Assembly: GCF_013522925.1 (NCBI RefSeq)
Contig: NZ_JAAMQU010000021.1
Location: 1-51,107, forward strand
Direction: 5' to 3'
Source: Pseudomonas japonica
GTDB taxonomy: Bacteria; Pseudomonadota; Gammaproteobacteria; Pseudomonadales; Pseudomonadaceae
Length of the DNA stretch: 51,107 nt
The notes under the pieces are model-generated. The model searched no databases and was not told where the DNA came from. It saw nothing but the letters and a program-made list of their open reading frames with translations. Of the stretch, positions 33,237 through 42,361 are shown piece after piece (within the stretch, counting starts at the first letter, position 1; the number at the start of each line of letters is the position of its first letter). The position numbers and the translations under genes were made by a program.

Positions 33237-34438
33237 CGCAGCAACTCCAGGGCGCGGTCCAGCGCTTCGAAAAAGCGCTGCAGGTCGCTTGAGTCGTTAT
33301 ACATCGCCAGCGACACCCGGATCGCGCCGTTGAGCCCAAGGCGCTTGAACAGCGGCATTGCGCAATGGTGCCCCACCCGTACCGCGATGCCCTGGTCAGT
33401 GAGCAAGTGAGCAAGGTCAGCGTTGTGCACGTCGCTTACCACAAAGCTGGCCAAGGCCGTGTCGGGCGCGCCAAGCACGCGAATGCCTTCACGGTCCCCC
33501 AGGCCACGCAGCAACTGCTGATGCAGCGTACGCTCGTGGGCCAGCACCGCTTCTGTGTCCAGGGAGGCAAGCCAGTCCAGCGTGGCCCCCAGGCCAATCA
33601 CGCCTGCAATGGGTGGGGTGCCCGCTTCAAAGCCCAGGGGCGCCGGGTGGAAACTGGCCTGCTCGTAATCGGCCAGGTGCACCATTTCTCCGCCGAACTG
33701 CCAGTGCTGCAGCCTGCCCAGCGCGTCGCTGCGGCCATAGAGCACGCCCACGCCGTCGGGTCCGTAAAGCTTGTGGCTGGAAAATACATAAAAGTCGCAC
33801 CCCAGCGCGGCGACGTTCTGGCGGCCGTGCACCACGCCTTGCGCGCCATCGACCACCGAAAGTGCCCCATGCTGCCGCGCGAGGGCGAGCAACGGAGCCA
33901 GCGGCTGCTGGGTGCCTAGTACATTGGACAGTTGGGTAACGGCCAGAATGCGCGTGCGCGGCCCGATCAGCGCGCCGGCCTCGTTGAGGTCGATGCGCCC
34001 TTGGGCATCGGCGGGCAGCACCACCAGCCGGGCATTGCGACGCAGGGCCAATTGTTGCCAGGGCAGCAGGTTCGCGTGGTGCTCCAAAGCGCTTACGGCA
34101 ATTTCGTCGCCGTTGCCGATCAGGTGTTCCAGGCCGTAGGCCAGCAGGTTCAGTGCCGACGTAGCGCCATGGGTGAAGATCACCTGGGCAGGCGCACCGG
34201 CATGCAGCCACTGCGCGACTTTCTCGCGGCATTCCTCGAACGCCTGGGTGGCGAGCGCCCCTGGCAAATGTTGCGCGCGATGCACATTGGCGGCACCGTG
34301 CGCGTAATAGTGGGTCAGCGCATCCAGCATGGCCTGCGGCTTCTGCGAAGTGGCGGCGCTGTCCAGGTAGGTTTGCTGTTGCCGCTCGAGCGCGGCGACC
34401 GCGGGAAAATCCCCCCGCCAGGGAGAAGGCTCGGACAT
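33233..34438 (-). CDS. csdA: Cysteine desulfurase, CsdA/SufS type
   Basis: This 401-residue PLP enzyme removes sulfur from cysteine and holds it as persulfide. The PLP lysine is K223 in FYVFSSHKLYGPDGVGVLYG and the active cysteine C359 in IAVRVGHHCAMPLF, the class II (SufS/CsdA) arrangement. It opens with LDSAATSQKPQAMLDALTHY. csdE follows with a four-base overlap. dapD lies 52 bases upstream on the same strand. Confidence 0.94.
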   Translation of the reverse strand: MSEPSPWRGDFPAVAALERQQQTYLDSAATSQKPQAMLDALTHYYAHGAANVHRAQHLPGALATQAFEECREKVAQWLHAGAPAQVIFTHGATSALNLLAYGLEHLIGNGDEIAVSALEHHANLLPWQQLALRRNARLVVLPADAQGRIDLNEAGALIGPRTRILAVTQLSNVLGTQQPLAPLLALARQHGALSVVDGAQGVVHGRQNVAALGCDFYVFSSHKLYGPDGVGVLYGRSDALGRLQHWQFGGEMVHLADYEQASFHPAPLGFEAGTPPIAGVIGLGATLDWLASLDTEAVLAHERTLHQQLLRGLGDREGIRVLGAPDTALASFVVSDVHNADLAHLLTDQGIAVRVGHHCAMPLFKRLGLNGAIRVSLAMYNDSSDLQRFFEALDRALELLR

Positions 34439-34490
34439 GCTCGGGACCCTGGCGCCGGGGCGGCGGATGTGGCCACCCCGGTCGCAGTCA

Positions 34491-35525
34491 TCAATTGTGG
34501 GCGTGCAACGCTTCGTTAAGCTCGATGGCCGACTTGTGCGTCTTGCATTCGACCGCGCCGGTTTCGGAATTGCGGCGGAACAACAGGTCGTTCTGGCCCG
34601 CCAGCTCGCGCGCCTTCACCACTTTCACCAACTGGTTGGCTTCATCGAGCAGCGCTACCTTGGTGCCGGCGGTGATGTACAGGCCAGCTTCCACGGTGTT
34701 TCGGTCGCCCAACGGGATACCGATACCGGCGTTGGCGCCGATCAGGCAGCCTTCGCCCACCTTGATCACGATGTTGCCGCCACCGGAGAGGGTACCCATG
34801 GTGGAGCAGCCGCCGCCCAGGTCCGAACCCTTGGCCACGAATACGCCGGCCGATACACGGCCTTCGATCATGCCCGGGCCTTCGGTGCCAGCGTTAAAGT
34901 TCACGAAGCCTTCGTGCATGATGGTAGTGCCTTCGCCGATGTAGGCGCCCAGGCGTACCCGAGCCGAGTCGGCAATGCGCACACCGGCCGGTACCACGTA
35001 GTCGGTCATCTTCGGGAACTTGTCCACCGAGAACACTTCCAGCAGCTTGCCCTTCAGGCGTGCTTCAAGCTGGCGCTCGGACAGTTCGGCGAGGTCGACC
35101 GCGCCCTGGCTGGTCCAGGCTACGTTGGGCAGCAGGGGGAAGATACCTGCCAGGTTCAAGCCATGGGGCCGTGCCAGGCGATGGGACAGCAGGTGCAGCT
35201 TGAGGTACGCCTCGGGCGTGGAAGTCAGCGCCGCGTCCTCGGCCAGCAGCGTGGCAACCAGCGGCTTCTGGCTCTCGGCCAGGCGCGTCAGCAGGGCAGC
35301 TTGTGCCGGGTCGATCGCTTTCAGCGCTTCGGCCAGTTGCGAAGCCTGGGTGCTGGTGAAGGTGATTGCCTGGTTGCCGCCGGTGTAGCCCAGCGGCCCG
35401 CTGATGGCAGTGACCAGCGCTTCGGACGGGGAAACCAGTGGCTGGGCGTAGAAAACTTCCAGCCAGGCGCCTTGGCGGTTCTGGGTGCCAACGCCAAAGG
35501 CCAGGCTGAACAGTGTGCTAGACAT
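34491..35525 (-). CDS. dapD: Tetrahydrodipicolinate N-succinyltransferase
   Basis: This 344-residue enzyme uses succinyl-CoA to make N-succinyl-2-amino-6-oxopimelate in the lysine pathway. The C-terminal half shows the hexapeptide-repeat (left-handed helix) pattern: VRIADSARVRLGAYIGEGTT, GMIEGRVSAGVFVAKGSDLG and KVGEGCLIGANAGIGIPLGD. The length fits the long actinobacterial/Pseudomonas form of DapD. It is followed by csdA and preceded, 33 bases away, by the ArsC-like gene. Confidence 0.96.
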   Translation of the reverse strand: MSSTLFSLAFGVGTQNRQGAWLEVFYAQPLVSPSEALVTAISGPLGYTGGNQAITFTSTQASQLAEALKAIDPAQAALLTRLAESQKPLVATLLAEDAALTSTPEAYLKLHLLSHRLARPHGLNLAGIFPLLPNVAWTSQGAVDLAELSERQLEARLKGKLLEVFSVDKFPKMTDYVVPAGVRIADSARVRLGAYIGEGTTIMHEGFVNFNAGTEGPGMIEGRVSAGVFVAKGSDLGGGCSTMGTLSGGGNIVIKVGEGCLIGANAGIGIPLGDRNTVEAGLYITAGTKVALLDEANQLVKVVKARELAGQNDLLFRRNSETGAVECKTHKSAIELNEALHAHN

Positions 35526-35558
35526 GCGATGTTCCTCTTGAAGGGCAGGGCCGGCTGA

Positions 35559-35906
35559 TCAGTTCAGGGCCGCTGCGTAGTGGTCTGGCTTGAAACCCAC
35601 GAGGGTTCGGTCGCCGAGGTCGAGTACCGGACGCTTGATCATCGAGGGCTGGGCCAGCATCAACTCGATGGCTTTGGCCTGATCCAGGCCAGCCTTGTCG
35701 GTGTCCGGTAATTTGCGGAAAGTGGTACCCGCTCGGTTGAGCACGGTTTCCCAGCCGTGGGCTTCGCACCAGCGCTGCAGGTGCTCGCGGTCGATGCCTT
35801 GGGCCTTGTAGTCATGGAAGCTGTAGGCGATGCCATGTTCATCCAGCCAGCCGCGGGCCTTTTTCATGGTGTCGCACGCCTTGATGCCGAAAAGTGTGTA
35901 AGCCAT
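35559..35906 (-). CDS. ArsC/Spx-family reductase
   Basis: This 115-residue thioredoxin-fold protein is of the YffB/ArsC type. The N-terminus MAYTLFGIKACDTMKKARGW carries the CxxxKK motif with a single cysteine. TTFRKLPDTDKAGLDQAKAI and MIKRPVLDLGDRTLVGFKPD complete the family pattern. The lack of a second active cysteine makes classical arsenate reduction doubtful; a glutathione-linked role has been proposed for such proteins. It is just before dapD on the same strand, as in other Pseudomonas. Confidence 0.9.
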   Translation of the reverse strand: MAYTLFGIKACDTMKKARGWLDEHGIAYSFHDYKAQGIDREHLQRWCEAHGWETVLNRAGTTFRKLPDTDKAGLDQAKAIELMLAQPSMIKRPVLDLGDRTLVGFKPDHYAAALN

Positions 35907-36285
35907 GTGGGTAAAGCGGCGGCCCGGCGGGCCCCAGCCTGTGCTCCGGAAAATGAAAGGTCGTGAATTATGCGGCATCGCTACCGTCCGCGCCATGACT
36001 GTGTGGTCGCAAGCGTGCGACCACTTCAAGTAACAACGGCGACGTCAGGAAATGATTTCGAATTGGTTACACTTTGAAGTTGATGTAGTAGAAGCCTGCA
36101 TGGTATTCGCGCGTGATTCAAAAGTTCGCACGCGCCTTGTAGTAATTTTGCTGCGTTTAGTTGCTGAATTTAAATTTATTAGTGCGATAGGGTCTTTCAA
36201 TTACAGGTTAACAAGTTTCGATCTCTAGGATTGCACCCCAGCTACCGCAGTAGCTGTTCAGCATAATAAATCCGAGAGGGATAGC
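35907..36285. other. AT-rich intergenic region between the ArsC-like gene and katB
   Basis: These 379 bases separate two divergent genes. A hairpin GCGCGTG (36109-36115) / CACGCGC (36129-36135) with a 13-base loop lies in the middle. The stretch near 36160-36180 is very AT-rich. An OxyR-like element and a weak katB promoter are given separately. No gene is convincing. Confidence 0.5.
36165..36231 (+). promoter_or_regulatory. Possible OxyR site and promoter of katB
   Basis: The four OxyR quarter-sites at seven-base steps would be TGAA (36165), TTAT (36176), ATAG (36187) and CAAT (36198), matching the ATAG/CTAT pattern at 11 of 16 positions. TTACAG (36201-36206) and TAGGAT (36226-36231) with a 19-base spacer could be the -35 and -10 boxes. 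OxyR is known to drive katB in P. aeruginosa; the site here is inferred. Confidence 0.42.
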
Positions 36286-37815
36286 ATGAAACTTACCAGC
36301 CTGAGTGGCCAGGCGCTGGGCGTTGTTGCCTTTGGCGCGCTGACCATGACTTCGGCATTTGCCAGCACCTTGACCCGCGACAACGGCGCGGCGGTGGGGG
36401 ATAACCAGAACTCCCAGACCGCCGGCCCCAACGGCCCTGCTGTGTTGCAGGACGTTCAACTGATTCAGAAGCTGCAGCGGTTTGACCGCGAACGCATTCC
36501 GGAGCGAGTGGTTCATGCTCGTGGCACGGGTGCCAAGGGCGAGTTCACCGCCACCGAAGACCTCAGCGACCTCACCCGTGCCAAGGTATTCAAGGCCGGG
36601 GAGCACACGCCGGTGTTCGTGCGGTTCTCCGCGGTGGTACACGGCAACCACTCGCCCGAAACCTTGCGTGATCCGCGTGGGTTCGCCACCAAGTTCTATA
36701 CCGCCGACGGCAACTGGGACCTGGTAGGCAACAATTTCCCTACGTTCTTCATCCGTGACGCGATCAAGTTCCCGGACATGGTGCATGCGTTCAAGCCGGA
36801 CCCGCGCACCAACCTGGATGACGATTCCCGCCGCTTTGATTTCTTCTCCCATGTGCCGGAGGCTACGCGTACGCTTACCCTGTTGTACTCCAATGAAGGC
36901 ACGCCTGCGGGCTATCGCTTCATGGACGGCAATAGCGTACACGCCTACAAGTTGGTCAATGCCAAGGGTGAAGTTCACTACGTAAAGTTTCACTGGAAAA
37001 GCCTTCAAGGCTTGAAGAACCTGGACCCGGCCGAAGTGGCGAAAGTGCAGGCCAAAGACTACAGCCACATGACCCACGACCTGGTACAAGCCATTGGCAA
37101 GGGCGACTTCCCGAAGTGGGACCTGTATATCCAGGTGCTTAAACCGGAAGACTTGGCAAAGTTTGCCTTCGACCCGCTTGACGCGACGAAGATCTGGCCT
37201 GACGTGCCCGAGCGCAAGATCGGCCAGATGGTACTGAACAAGAACGTGGATAACTTCTTCCAGGAAACCGAGCAGGTGGCCATGGCGCCGGCCAACGTGG
37301 TACCGGGCATCGAACCGTCCGAGGACCGCCTGCTGCAGGGCCGGGTGTTCGCCTATGCCGATACTCAGCTGTATCGCGTTGGCACCAATGGCTTGAGCCT
37401 GCCGGTAAACCGCCCACGTGTTGAGGTGAACAACGGCAACCAGGACGGCGCCATGAACGGTGGCCATACCACCACTGGCGTGAACTACGAGCCAAGCCGC
37501 TTGAACCCGCGCGAATCGGATGAAGGCGCCCGCTACAGCCAGCTGCCGCTTACCGGCACCACCCAGCAGGCGAAGATCCAGCGCGAGCAGAACTTCAAAC
37601 AAGCGGGTGACCTGTACCGCTCGTATAGCCAAAAGGACCGCCAGGACCTGATCCAGAGCTTCGGTGAATCGCTCGCGACCACCGATGCGCAAAGCAAGAA
37701 CATCATGCTTTCCTTCCTCTACAAGGCAGACCCTGAGTACGGCACCGGCGTGACCAAGGTGGCCAAGGGTGACTTGGCCAAGGTGAAGGCGCTCGCCGCC
37801 CAGCTGCAGGACTGA
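36286..37815 (+). CDS. katB: Periplasmic catalase KatB
   Basis: This 509-residue haem catalase breaks down hydrogen peroxide. The signal peptide ends near TMTSAFA (about 26). Catalytic His is H77 in ERVVHARGTGAKGEF and Asn N150 in WDLVGNNFPTFFIRD. The haem-ligand Tyr is in RVFAYADTQLYRVG. The loop LRDPRGFATKFYT is well conserved. In P. aeruginosa katB is followed by ankB in an OxyR-controlled unit, and the same pair is seen here. The ATG at 36286 follows GAGAGGGA. A 494-codon antisense open frame is a shadow of this gene. Confidence 0.96.
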   Translation: MKLTSLSGQALGVVAFGALTMTSAFASTLTRDNGAAVGDNQNSQTAGPNGPAVLQDVQLIQKLQRFDRERIPERVVHARGTGAKGEFTATEDLSDLTRAKVFKAGEHTPVFVRFSAVVHGNHSPETLRDPRGFATKFYTADGNWDLVGNNFPTFFIRDAIKFPDMVHAFKPDPRTNLDDDSRRFDFFSHVPEATRTLTLLYSNEGTPAGYRFMDGNSVHAYKLVNAKGEVHYVKFHWKSLQGLKNLDPAEVAKVQAKDYSHMTHDLVQAIGKGDFPKWDLYIQVLKPEDLAKFAFDPLDATKIWPDVPERKIGQMVLNKNVDNFFQETEQVAMAPANVVPGIEPSEDRLLQGRVFAYADTQLYRVGTNGLSLPVNRPRVEVNNGNQDGAMNGGHTTTGVNYEPSRLNPRESDEGARYSQLPLTGTTQQAKIQREQNFKQAGDLYRSYSQKDRQDLIQSFGESLATTDAQSKNIMLSFLYKADPEYGTGVTKVAKGDLAKVKALAAQLQD

Positions 37816-37869
37816 TCCCGTTCAGGCCCATGTCGTTCGCGGCATGGGCCTTCGCGCAGGGGAAATGAC

Positions 37870-38403
37870 ATGAGAAGATTTTTTTTGAGGCTGCTGCTTG
37901 CAGGCCTCATAGGCCCAGCGGTGGCTGCGCCGGCCGTACCCGATACCCAGGCTCAGTTACGAGCCTTGTTCTTCGAAGCGGCTCGGGAAGGCAACGCTGA
38001 CATGTTGGGTGCGTTTATTGAGGCCCACTTCGATCTGAATATCCAGGACGACAAGGGCTATACCGGGCTGATTCTTGCGGCCTATCACGGCCATCAGGGC
38101 GCCGTGGAGCAACTGCTGGCGGCGGGCGCCGACCCTTGCGCTCAGGATGCGCGAGGCAATACCGCCCTGATGGGGGCGATCTTCAAAGGAGAGCTGACCA
38201 TTGCGCGGCGGCTGGTTGCGGCGGATTGCTCCCCCGACCAACGTAACCGCAGCGGGCAAACCGCTGCCATGTACGCGGCGCTGTTCCAGCGCCAGGACAT
38301 TCTTGCGGCCTTGGCGGCAAAGGGCGCAAACCTGGACGCGAAGGACGCGTTGGGTAACGACGTCCATTCGCTGGCCAAAGGCGAGTTCCAGCCGCTGCCG
38401 TAA
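37870..38403 (+). CDS. ankB: AnkB-like periplasmic ankyrin-repeat protein
   Basis: This 177-residue protein has a signal peptide (RRFFLRLLLAGLIGPAVAA) followed by four to five ankyrin repeats. Examples are GYTGLILAAYHGHQGAVEQL, GNTALMGAIFKGELTIARRL and GQTAAMYAALFQRQDILAAL. In P. aeruginosa AnkB is needed for full KatB activity and protects cells from peroxide. It lies 54 bases after katB and should share its transcript. The ATG follows AGGGGAAATGAC. Confidence 0.93.
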   Translation: MRRFFLRLLLAGLIGPAVAAPAVPDTQAQLRALFFEAAREGNADMLGAFIEAHFDLNIQDDKGYTGLILAAYHGHQGAVEQLLAAGADPCAQDARGNTALMGAIFKGELTIARRLVAADCSPDQRNRSGQTAAMYAALFQRQDILAALAAKGANLDAKDALGNDVHSLAKGEFQPLP

Positions 38404-38412
38404 GGCAGGGGG

Positions 38413-39609
38413 CTACCGCGCCTCGAGGAACGCGCGGATACGATTGGCCGCTTCGATGCATTCGGCCAACGGCGCAACCAGGGCCAGACGAACGCGATTG
38501 GCGCCCGGGTTCACCCCGTTTACCTCACGGGACAAGTAAGAGCCCGGCACCACGGTTACATGCTGTTCGCAGAAGAGTTCGCGGCAGAAGGTTTCATCAC
38601 TCATGGGTACGCCTGCCCACAGGTAAAACCCACCATCGGGCCGCTGCACATCGAGCACCGGGCCCAGAATCTCCAGCACGGCGTCGAACTTTTCCCGGTA
38701 CAGGTCACGGTTGGCGCGCACATGGTCTTCGTCATTCCAGGCCGCGATGCTCGCCAGCTGGGTGGGGATGGACATGGCGCAGCCGTGGTAGGTGCGATAC
38801 AGCAGGAACGCCTTGAGCACATCGGCGTCGCCGGCCACGAACCCTGAGCGCAGCCCCGGAAGGTTGGAGCGCTTGGACAGGCTGTGGAACACCACGCAGC
38901 GCTTGAAGTCCGAGCGGCCCAGTGCCGCGCACGCGCTCAACAGGCCCGGCGGTGGCGCGCCTTCGTCGAAATACAGCTCGCTGTAGCATTCGTCCGCGGC
39001 AATGATGAAGTCGTGCTTGTCCGCCAGCGCAATCAGCGACTTGAGCGTGTCCAGCGGGATCAGTGCGCCAGTCGGGTTGCCCGGGGAGCAAAGAAACAGC
39101 ACCTGGCAACGGTCCCATACCTGCGCGGGGACCGCGTCGAAGTCTGGATTGAAGCCGTGTGCTTCCAGGCAAGGCAGGTAATGCGGCTGGGTGCCGGCGA
39201 GAATCGTCGCCCCTTCGTAGATCTGATAGAAGGGGTTGGGGCTCACGATCAGGCCGTCGCGGTCCCGTTCAGCCACCGTTTGCACAAAGGCGAACAGCGC
39301 CTCGCGGGTGCCGTTCACGGGCAGTACATGGCGTGCGGGGTCGATCCAGTTGGCCGGCACACCGAAGCGGTGCGCACACCAATGGCCGATGGCCTCGCGA
39401 AGGGCTGGCAGGCCGGCCGTGGTCGGATACACCGCGAGCTGGTCGAGGTTGTCGGCCAGCGCCTTGGCGACGAAGGCCGGCGACGCGTGCTTGGGTTCGC
39501 CGATGGACAACGCGATGTGTGCCTTGCCCTCCGGCGGTTGGGCGCCGGCCAGCAGGGCGCGGAGCTTTTCGAACGGGTAGGGCTGCAAGTGGCTCAGGGC
39601 TTGGTTCAT
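38413..39609 (-). CDS. dapC: Succinyldiaminopimelate transaminase
   Basis: This 398-residue PLP aminotransferase acts between DapD and DapE in the succinylase branch of lysine synthesis. The PLP lysine is in CVVFHSLSKRSNLPGLRSGF. The substrate region ALSIGEPKHASPAFVAKAL and the PLP Asn in LCSPGNPTGALIPL fit the family. The ATG at 39609 is preferred over the upstream start at 39648 as it gives the usual MNQALSHLQPYPFEKLRALL start. It lies 13 bases after glnD on the same strand and converges on ankB with nine bases between. Confidence 0.95.
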   Translation of the reverse strand: MNQALSHLQPYPFEKLRALLAGAQPPEGKAHIALSIGEPKHASPAFVAKALADNLDQLAVYPTTAGLPALREAIGHWCAHRFGVPANWIDPARHVLPVNGTREALFAFVQTVAERDRDGLIVSPNPFYQIYEGATILAGTQPHYLPCLEAHGFNPDFDAVPAQVWDRCQVLFLCSPGNPTGALIPLDTLKSLIALADKHDFIIAADECYSELYFDEGAPPPGLLSACAALGRSDFKRCVVFHSLSKRSNLPGLRSGFVAGDADVLKAFLLYRTYHGCAMSIPTQLASIAAWNDEDHVRANRDLYREKFDAVLEILGPVLDVQRPDGGFYLWAGVPMSDETFCRELFCEQHVTVVPGSYLSREVNGVNPGANRVRLALVAPLAECIEAANRIRAFLEAR

Positions 39610-39622
39610 CGGTAGCTCGAAG

Positions 39623-42325
39623 TCAGATACTAAGGCGAGACAGTTCAATGCCGCCCGCCTGGGGCACGCTCAACTGCTCGACGATGGCGTCCTGCAGGCG
39701 CGCGCACAGTTGCGGGTCGGCCAGTGGCTGGTTGTGGGCGTCGGTGAGGAAGAACACGTCCTCCACGCGCTCGCCAAGGGTGGCGATTTTCGCGTTCTGC
39801 AGCGACAGGTCGAATTCCAGAAAAATCTTCCCCAGGCGGGCCAGCAGGCCGGGGCGGTCCGGCGCGCTGAGCTCCAGGATGGTCACCGGCCGCTGGGCGT
39901 CGGTGAGAATGGTCACCTGCGGGGCGAAGGCAAAATGCTTCAGCTGGCGCGGTACGCGCCGCTGGATGATGGTCGGGTAATCATCGGGGTTGCGCAGGGC
40001 TTCGGTAAGGCCGTCGCGGATCTGCTGGATACGCTGCGGGTTATTGCCGATCGAGCCGCCGTCGTTGTCCAGCACGATGTACGTATCGAGGGTGAACTGG
40101 CTGCTCGAGGTGATGATGCGCGCGTCATGGATGTTCAGGTTGAGCTGGTCCATGGCGGCCACGGTCACGGCGAAGAAATCGTGCTGGTCCGGCGCGTAGA
40201 TGAAGATCTGGCTCGCCCCTTCGAAATCGCGCTGGGTGGTTTCGCGTATCAGCACCAGCGGGCCGCCGTCTGCCGGCTGCTGAAGGATCGCATCGGTGTG
40301 CCAGACAACGTCCCCGGCGGTATGCCGCAGGAAGTAGTCGTCGCCCAGCTGGCTCCAGAGTTGCTCCACGTCGTCGGGGTCCGTGCCGCTGCGCACGAGG
40401 ATATCCAGCGCGGCCGCCTGGGTCTGGCGAATCTGCTCTTCGCGGTCCAGGGGGTTTTCCAGACCACGGCGCAGCGCGCGCTTGGTCTCCGTGTACAGCT
40501 GGCGCAACAGGCTGGCCCGCCAGGAATTCCACAGGCTCGGGTTGGTGGCGTTGATGTCCGCCACCGTCAGCACGTACAGGTAGTCCAGGTGCGCTTCATC
40601 CCCCATCAGTTGGGCAAAGTCATGAATCACCTGCGGGTCGGAAAGGTCCTTGCGCTGCGCCGTAGTGGACATCACCAGGTGGTTCTGCACCAGCCACACG
40701 ATCAGGCGGCTGTCCCACGGTGGTAGCTGGTGCCGCTCGCAGAACGCCTGGGCATCCACGGCGCCGAGCTCGGAATGGTCGCCATTACGCCCTTTGCCGA
40801 TATCGTGGTACAGGCCGGCGATATAGATGAGTTCCGGCTTGGGCAGCTTGCCCATGACCTTGCTGGCCAGCGGGAACATCTCCGACACCGGCGTGTACTG
40901 CAGCTTGCGCAGGTGCTTGATGAGGTTCAGCGTGTGCGCATCCACGGTGTAGATGTGGAAAAGGTCGTGTTGCATCTGGCCCACGATATGGCCGAACTCG
41001 GGCAGGTAGCGGCCGAGAATGCCATAGCGGTTCATTCGCCGCAGGTTGCGGTGGATGCCGATTTCGCACTTGAACAGCTCGATGAACAGGCTGGTGTTGC
41101 GAATGTCATGGCGGAAGTTGTCGTCGATCAGGTGACGGTGCTCGCGCAGCAGGCGAATGGTGTCGGCGCGAACGCCCTTGATCTCCGGGCTTTGCGCCAT
41201 GAGCACGAAAATTTCGAGGATGGCGAAGGGGAAGCGGCGGAACACATTGGGCGCCGTGGCTTCGATGTAACCGTCGTGCAACTGGAAACGCGCATTGATA
41301 GGCGTGACGCAGGTGCCGGTTTCATCGGCCAGCAGCTCTTCCTCGAAGTGCTGGATGATCAGGTCACTCAGCTCGGCAATGCGCATCACTACCCGGTAGT
41401 ACTTCTGCATCAGCGCTTCGATGGCCAGCTTGGCATCGCTGTCCTTGTAGCCCAGCAGCTCGGCAATGCGCCGCTGGTAATCGAACAGCAGGCGATCCTC
41501 GGAGCGCCCGGCCAGCATGTGAAGCGCATAGCGCACCTTCCAGAGGAATTCCTGGGAAGCGGCAAGCAGGTCACCCTCGTTCTCCAGCAAGAAGCCTTGG
41601 CCGGCCAGCGCCTGGAGGTTGAGCGTGCCGTATTGGCGGCGGGCCACCCAGAGGATGGTCTGGATATCCCGTAGCCCACCCGGAGAGCCCTTCACGTTGG
41701 GTTCCAGGTTGTATTCGGTGTCGTTGTACTTGTGGTGCCTGGCTTTTTGTTCGGCCCGCTTGGCCAGAAAGAACTCCTTGCTTGGCCACATGCGATCCGG
41801 CGCGGTCACTTCCAGCATGCGCTTGCGCAACCGCTCCGGCCCGGCGATGGTGCGGCACTCCATCAGGTTGGTGATGACGGTAAGGTCGGCGCGGGCTTCC
41901 TCGGCGCATTCCTCCACCGAGCGCACACTTTGCCCTACCTCCAGACCGATGTCCCAGAGCAGGGTGAGAAAGCGTTCGATGGAATCGCGGAACACTTCAT
42001 GATCGGCGTCCTCGAGGAGGATCAGCAGGTCGATGTCGGAATAGGGATGCAGCTCACCCCGGCCATAGCCGCCCACGGCCACCAGGGCGATGTCGGCTTC
42101 CTTGCTCCAGTCGAACTGTGCCCAGGCCTGCTGCAGGATGTTATCCACAAACCAGGCCCGGTCTTCCACCAGGCGGCGAACGTTACGGCCCGAGGCAAAG
42201 CGCTCGTTTAGCACGTCGCGGGCCTGGCGGATGGCCTTCTTGAACGCAGCCACGGGGCTGGCCTTGAGGGCCAGTTCCGCCTGGAACTGGCCGCGATCGA
42301 ACAACTCCGGATCTACCTGCGGCAT
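39623..42325 (-). CDS. glnD: Bifunctional uridylyltransferase/uridylyl-removing enzyme GlnD
   Basis: This 900-residue nitrogen sensor attaches UMP to PII when glutamine is low and removes it when glutamine is high. The nucleotidyltransferase site is GGYGRGELHPYSDIDLLIL (from G85, with D97 and D99). The HD domain that removes UMP contains GLYHDIGKGRNGDHSELGAV. Two ACT domains near the C-terminus (TILELSAPDRPGLLARLGKI) bind glutamine. It lies between map (36 bases upstream) and dapC, as in P. aeruginosa. Confidence 0.97.
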   Translation of the reverse strand: MPQVDPELFDRGQFQAELALKASPVAAFKKAIRQARDVLNERFASGRNVRRLVEDRAWFVDNILQQAWAQFDWSKEADIALVAVGGYGRGELHPYSDIDLLILLEDADHEVFRDSIERFLTLLWDIGLEVGQSVRSVEECAEEARADLTVITNLMECRTIAGPERLRKRMLEVTAPDRMWPSKEFFLAKRAEQKARHHKYNDTEYNLEPNVKGSPGGLRDIQTILWVARRQYGTLNLQALAGQGFLLENEGDLLAASQEFLWKVRYALHMLAGRSEDRLLFDYQRRIAELLGYKDSDAKLAIEALMQKYYRVVMRIAELSDLIIQHFEEELLADETGTCVTPINARFQLHDGYIEATAPNVFRRFPFAILEIFVLMAQSPEIKGVRADTIRLLREHRHLIDDNFRHDIRNTSLFIELFKCEIGIHRNLRRMNRYGILGRYLPEFGHIVGQMQHDLFHIYTVDAHTLNLIKHLRKLQYTPVSEMFPLASKVMGKLPKPELIYIAGLYHDIGKGRNGDHSELGAVDAQAFCERHQLPPWDSRLIVWLVQNHLVMSTTAQRKDLSDPQVIHDFAQLMGDEAHLDYLYVLTVADINATNPSLWNSWRASLLRQLYTETKRALRRGLENPLDREEQIRQTQAAALDILVRSGTDPDDVEQLWSQLGDDYFLRHTAGDVVWHTDAILQQPADGGPLVLIRETTQRDFEGASQIFIYAPDQHDFFAVTVAAMDQLNLNIHDARIITSSSQFTLDTYIVLDNDGGSIGNNPQRIQQIRDGLTEALRNPDDYPTIIQRRVPRQLKHFAFAPQVTILTDAQRPVTILELSAPDRPGLLARLGKIFLEFDLSLQNAKIATLGERVEDVFFLTDAHNQPLADPQLCARLQDAIVEQLSVPQAGGIELSRLSI

Positions 42326-42361
42326 CGGATCGCCTTCCTTCTATAGGGCCGTACTGAACCG

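Noticed and set aside
36208..37692. A 494-codon - strand open frame
   Set aside because: It mirrors katB, whose catalase motifs and signal peptide are certain; long antisense frames are common at this GC content.
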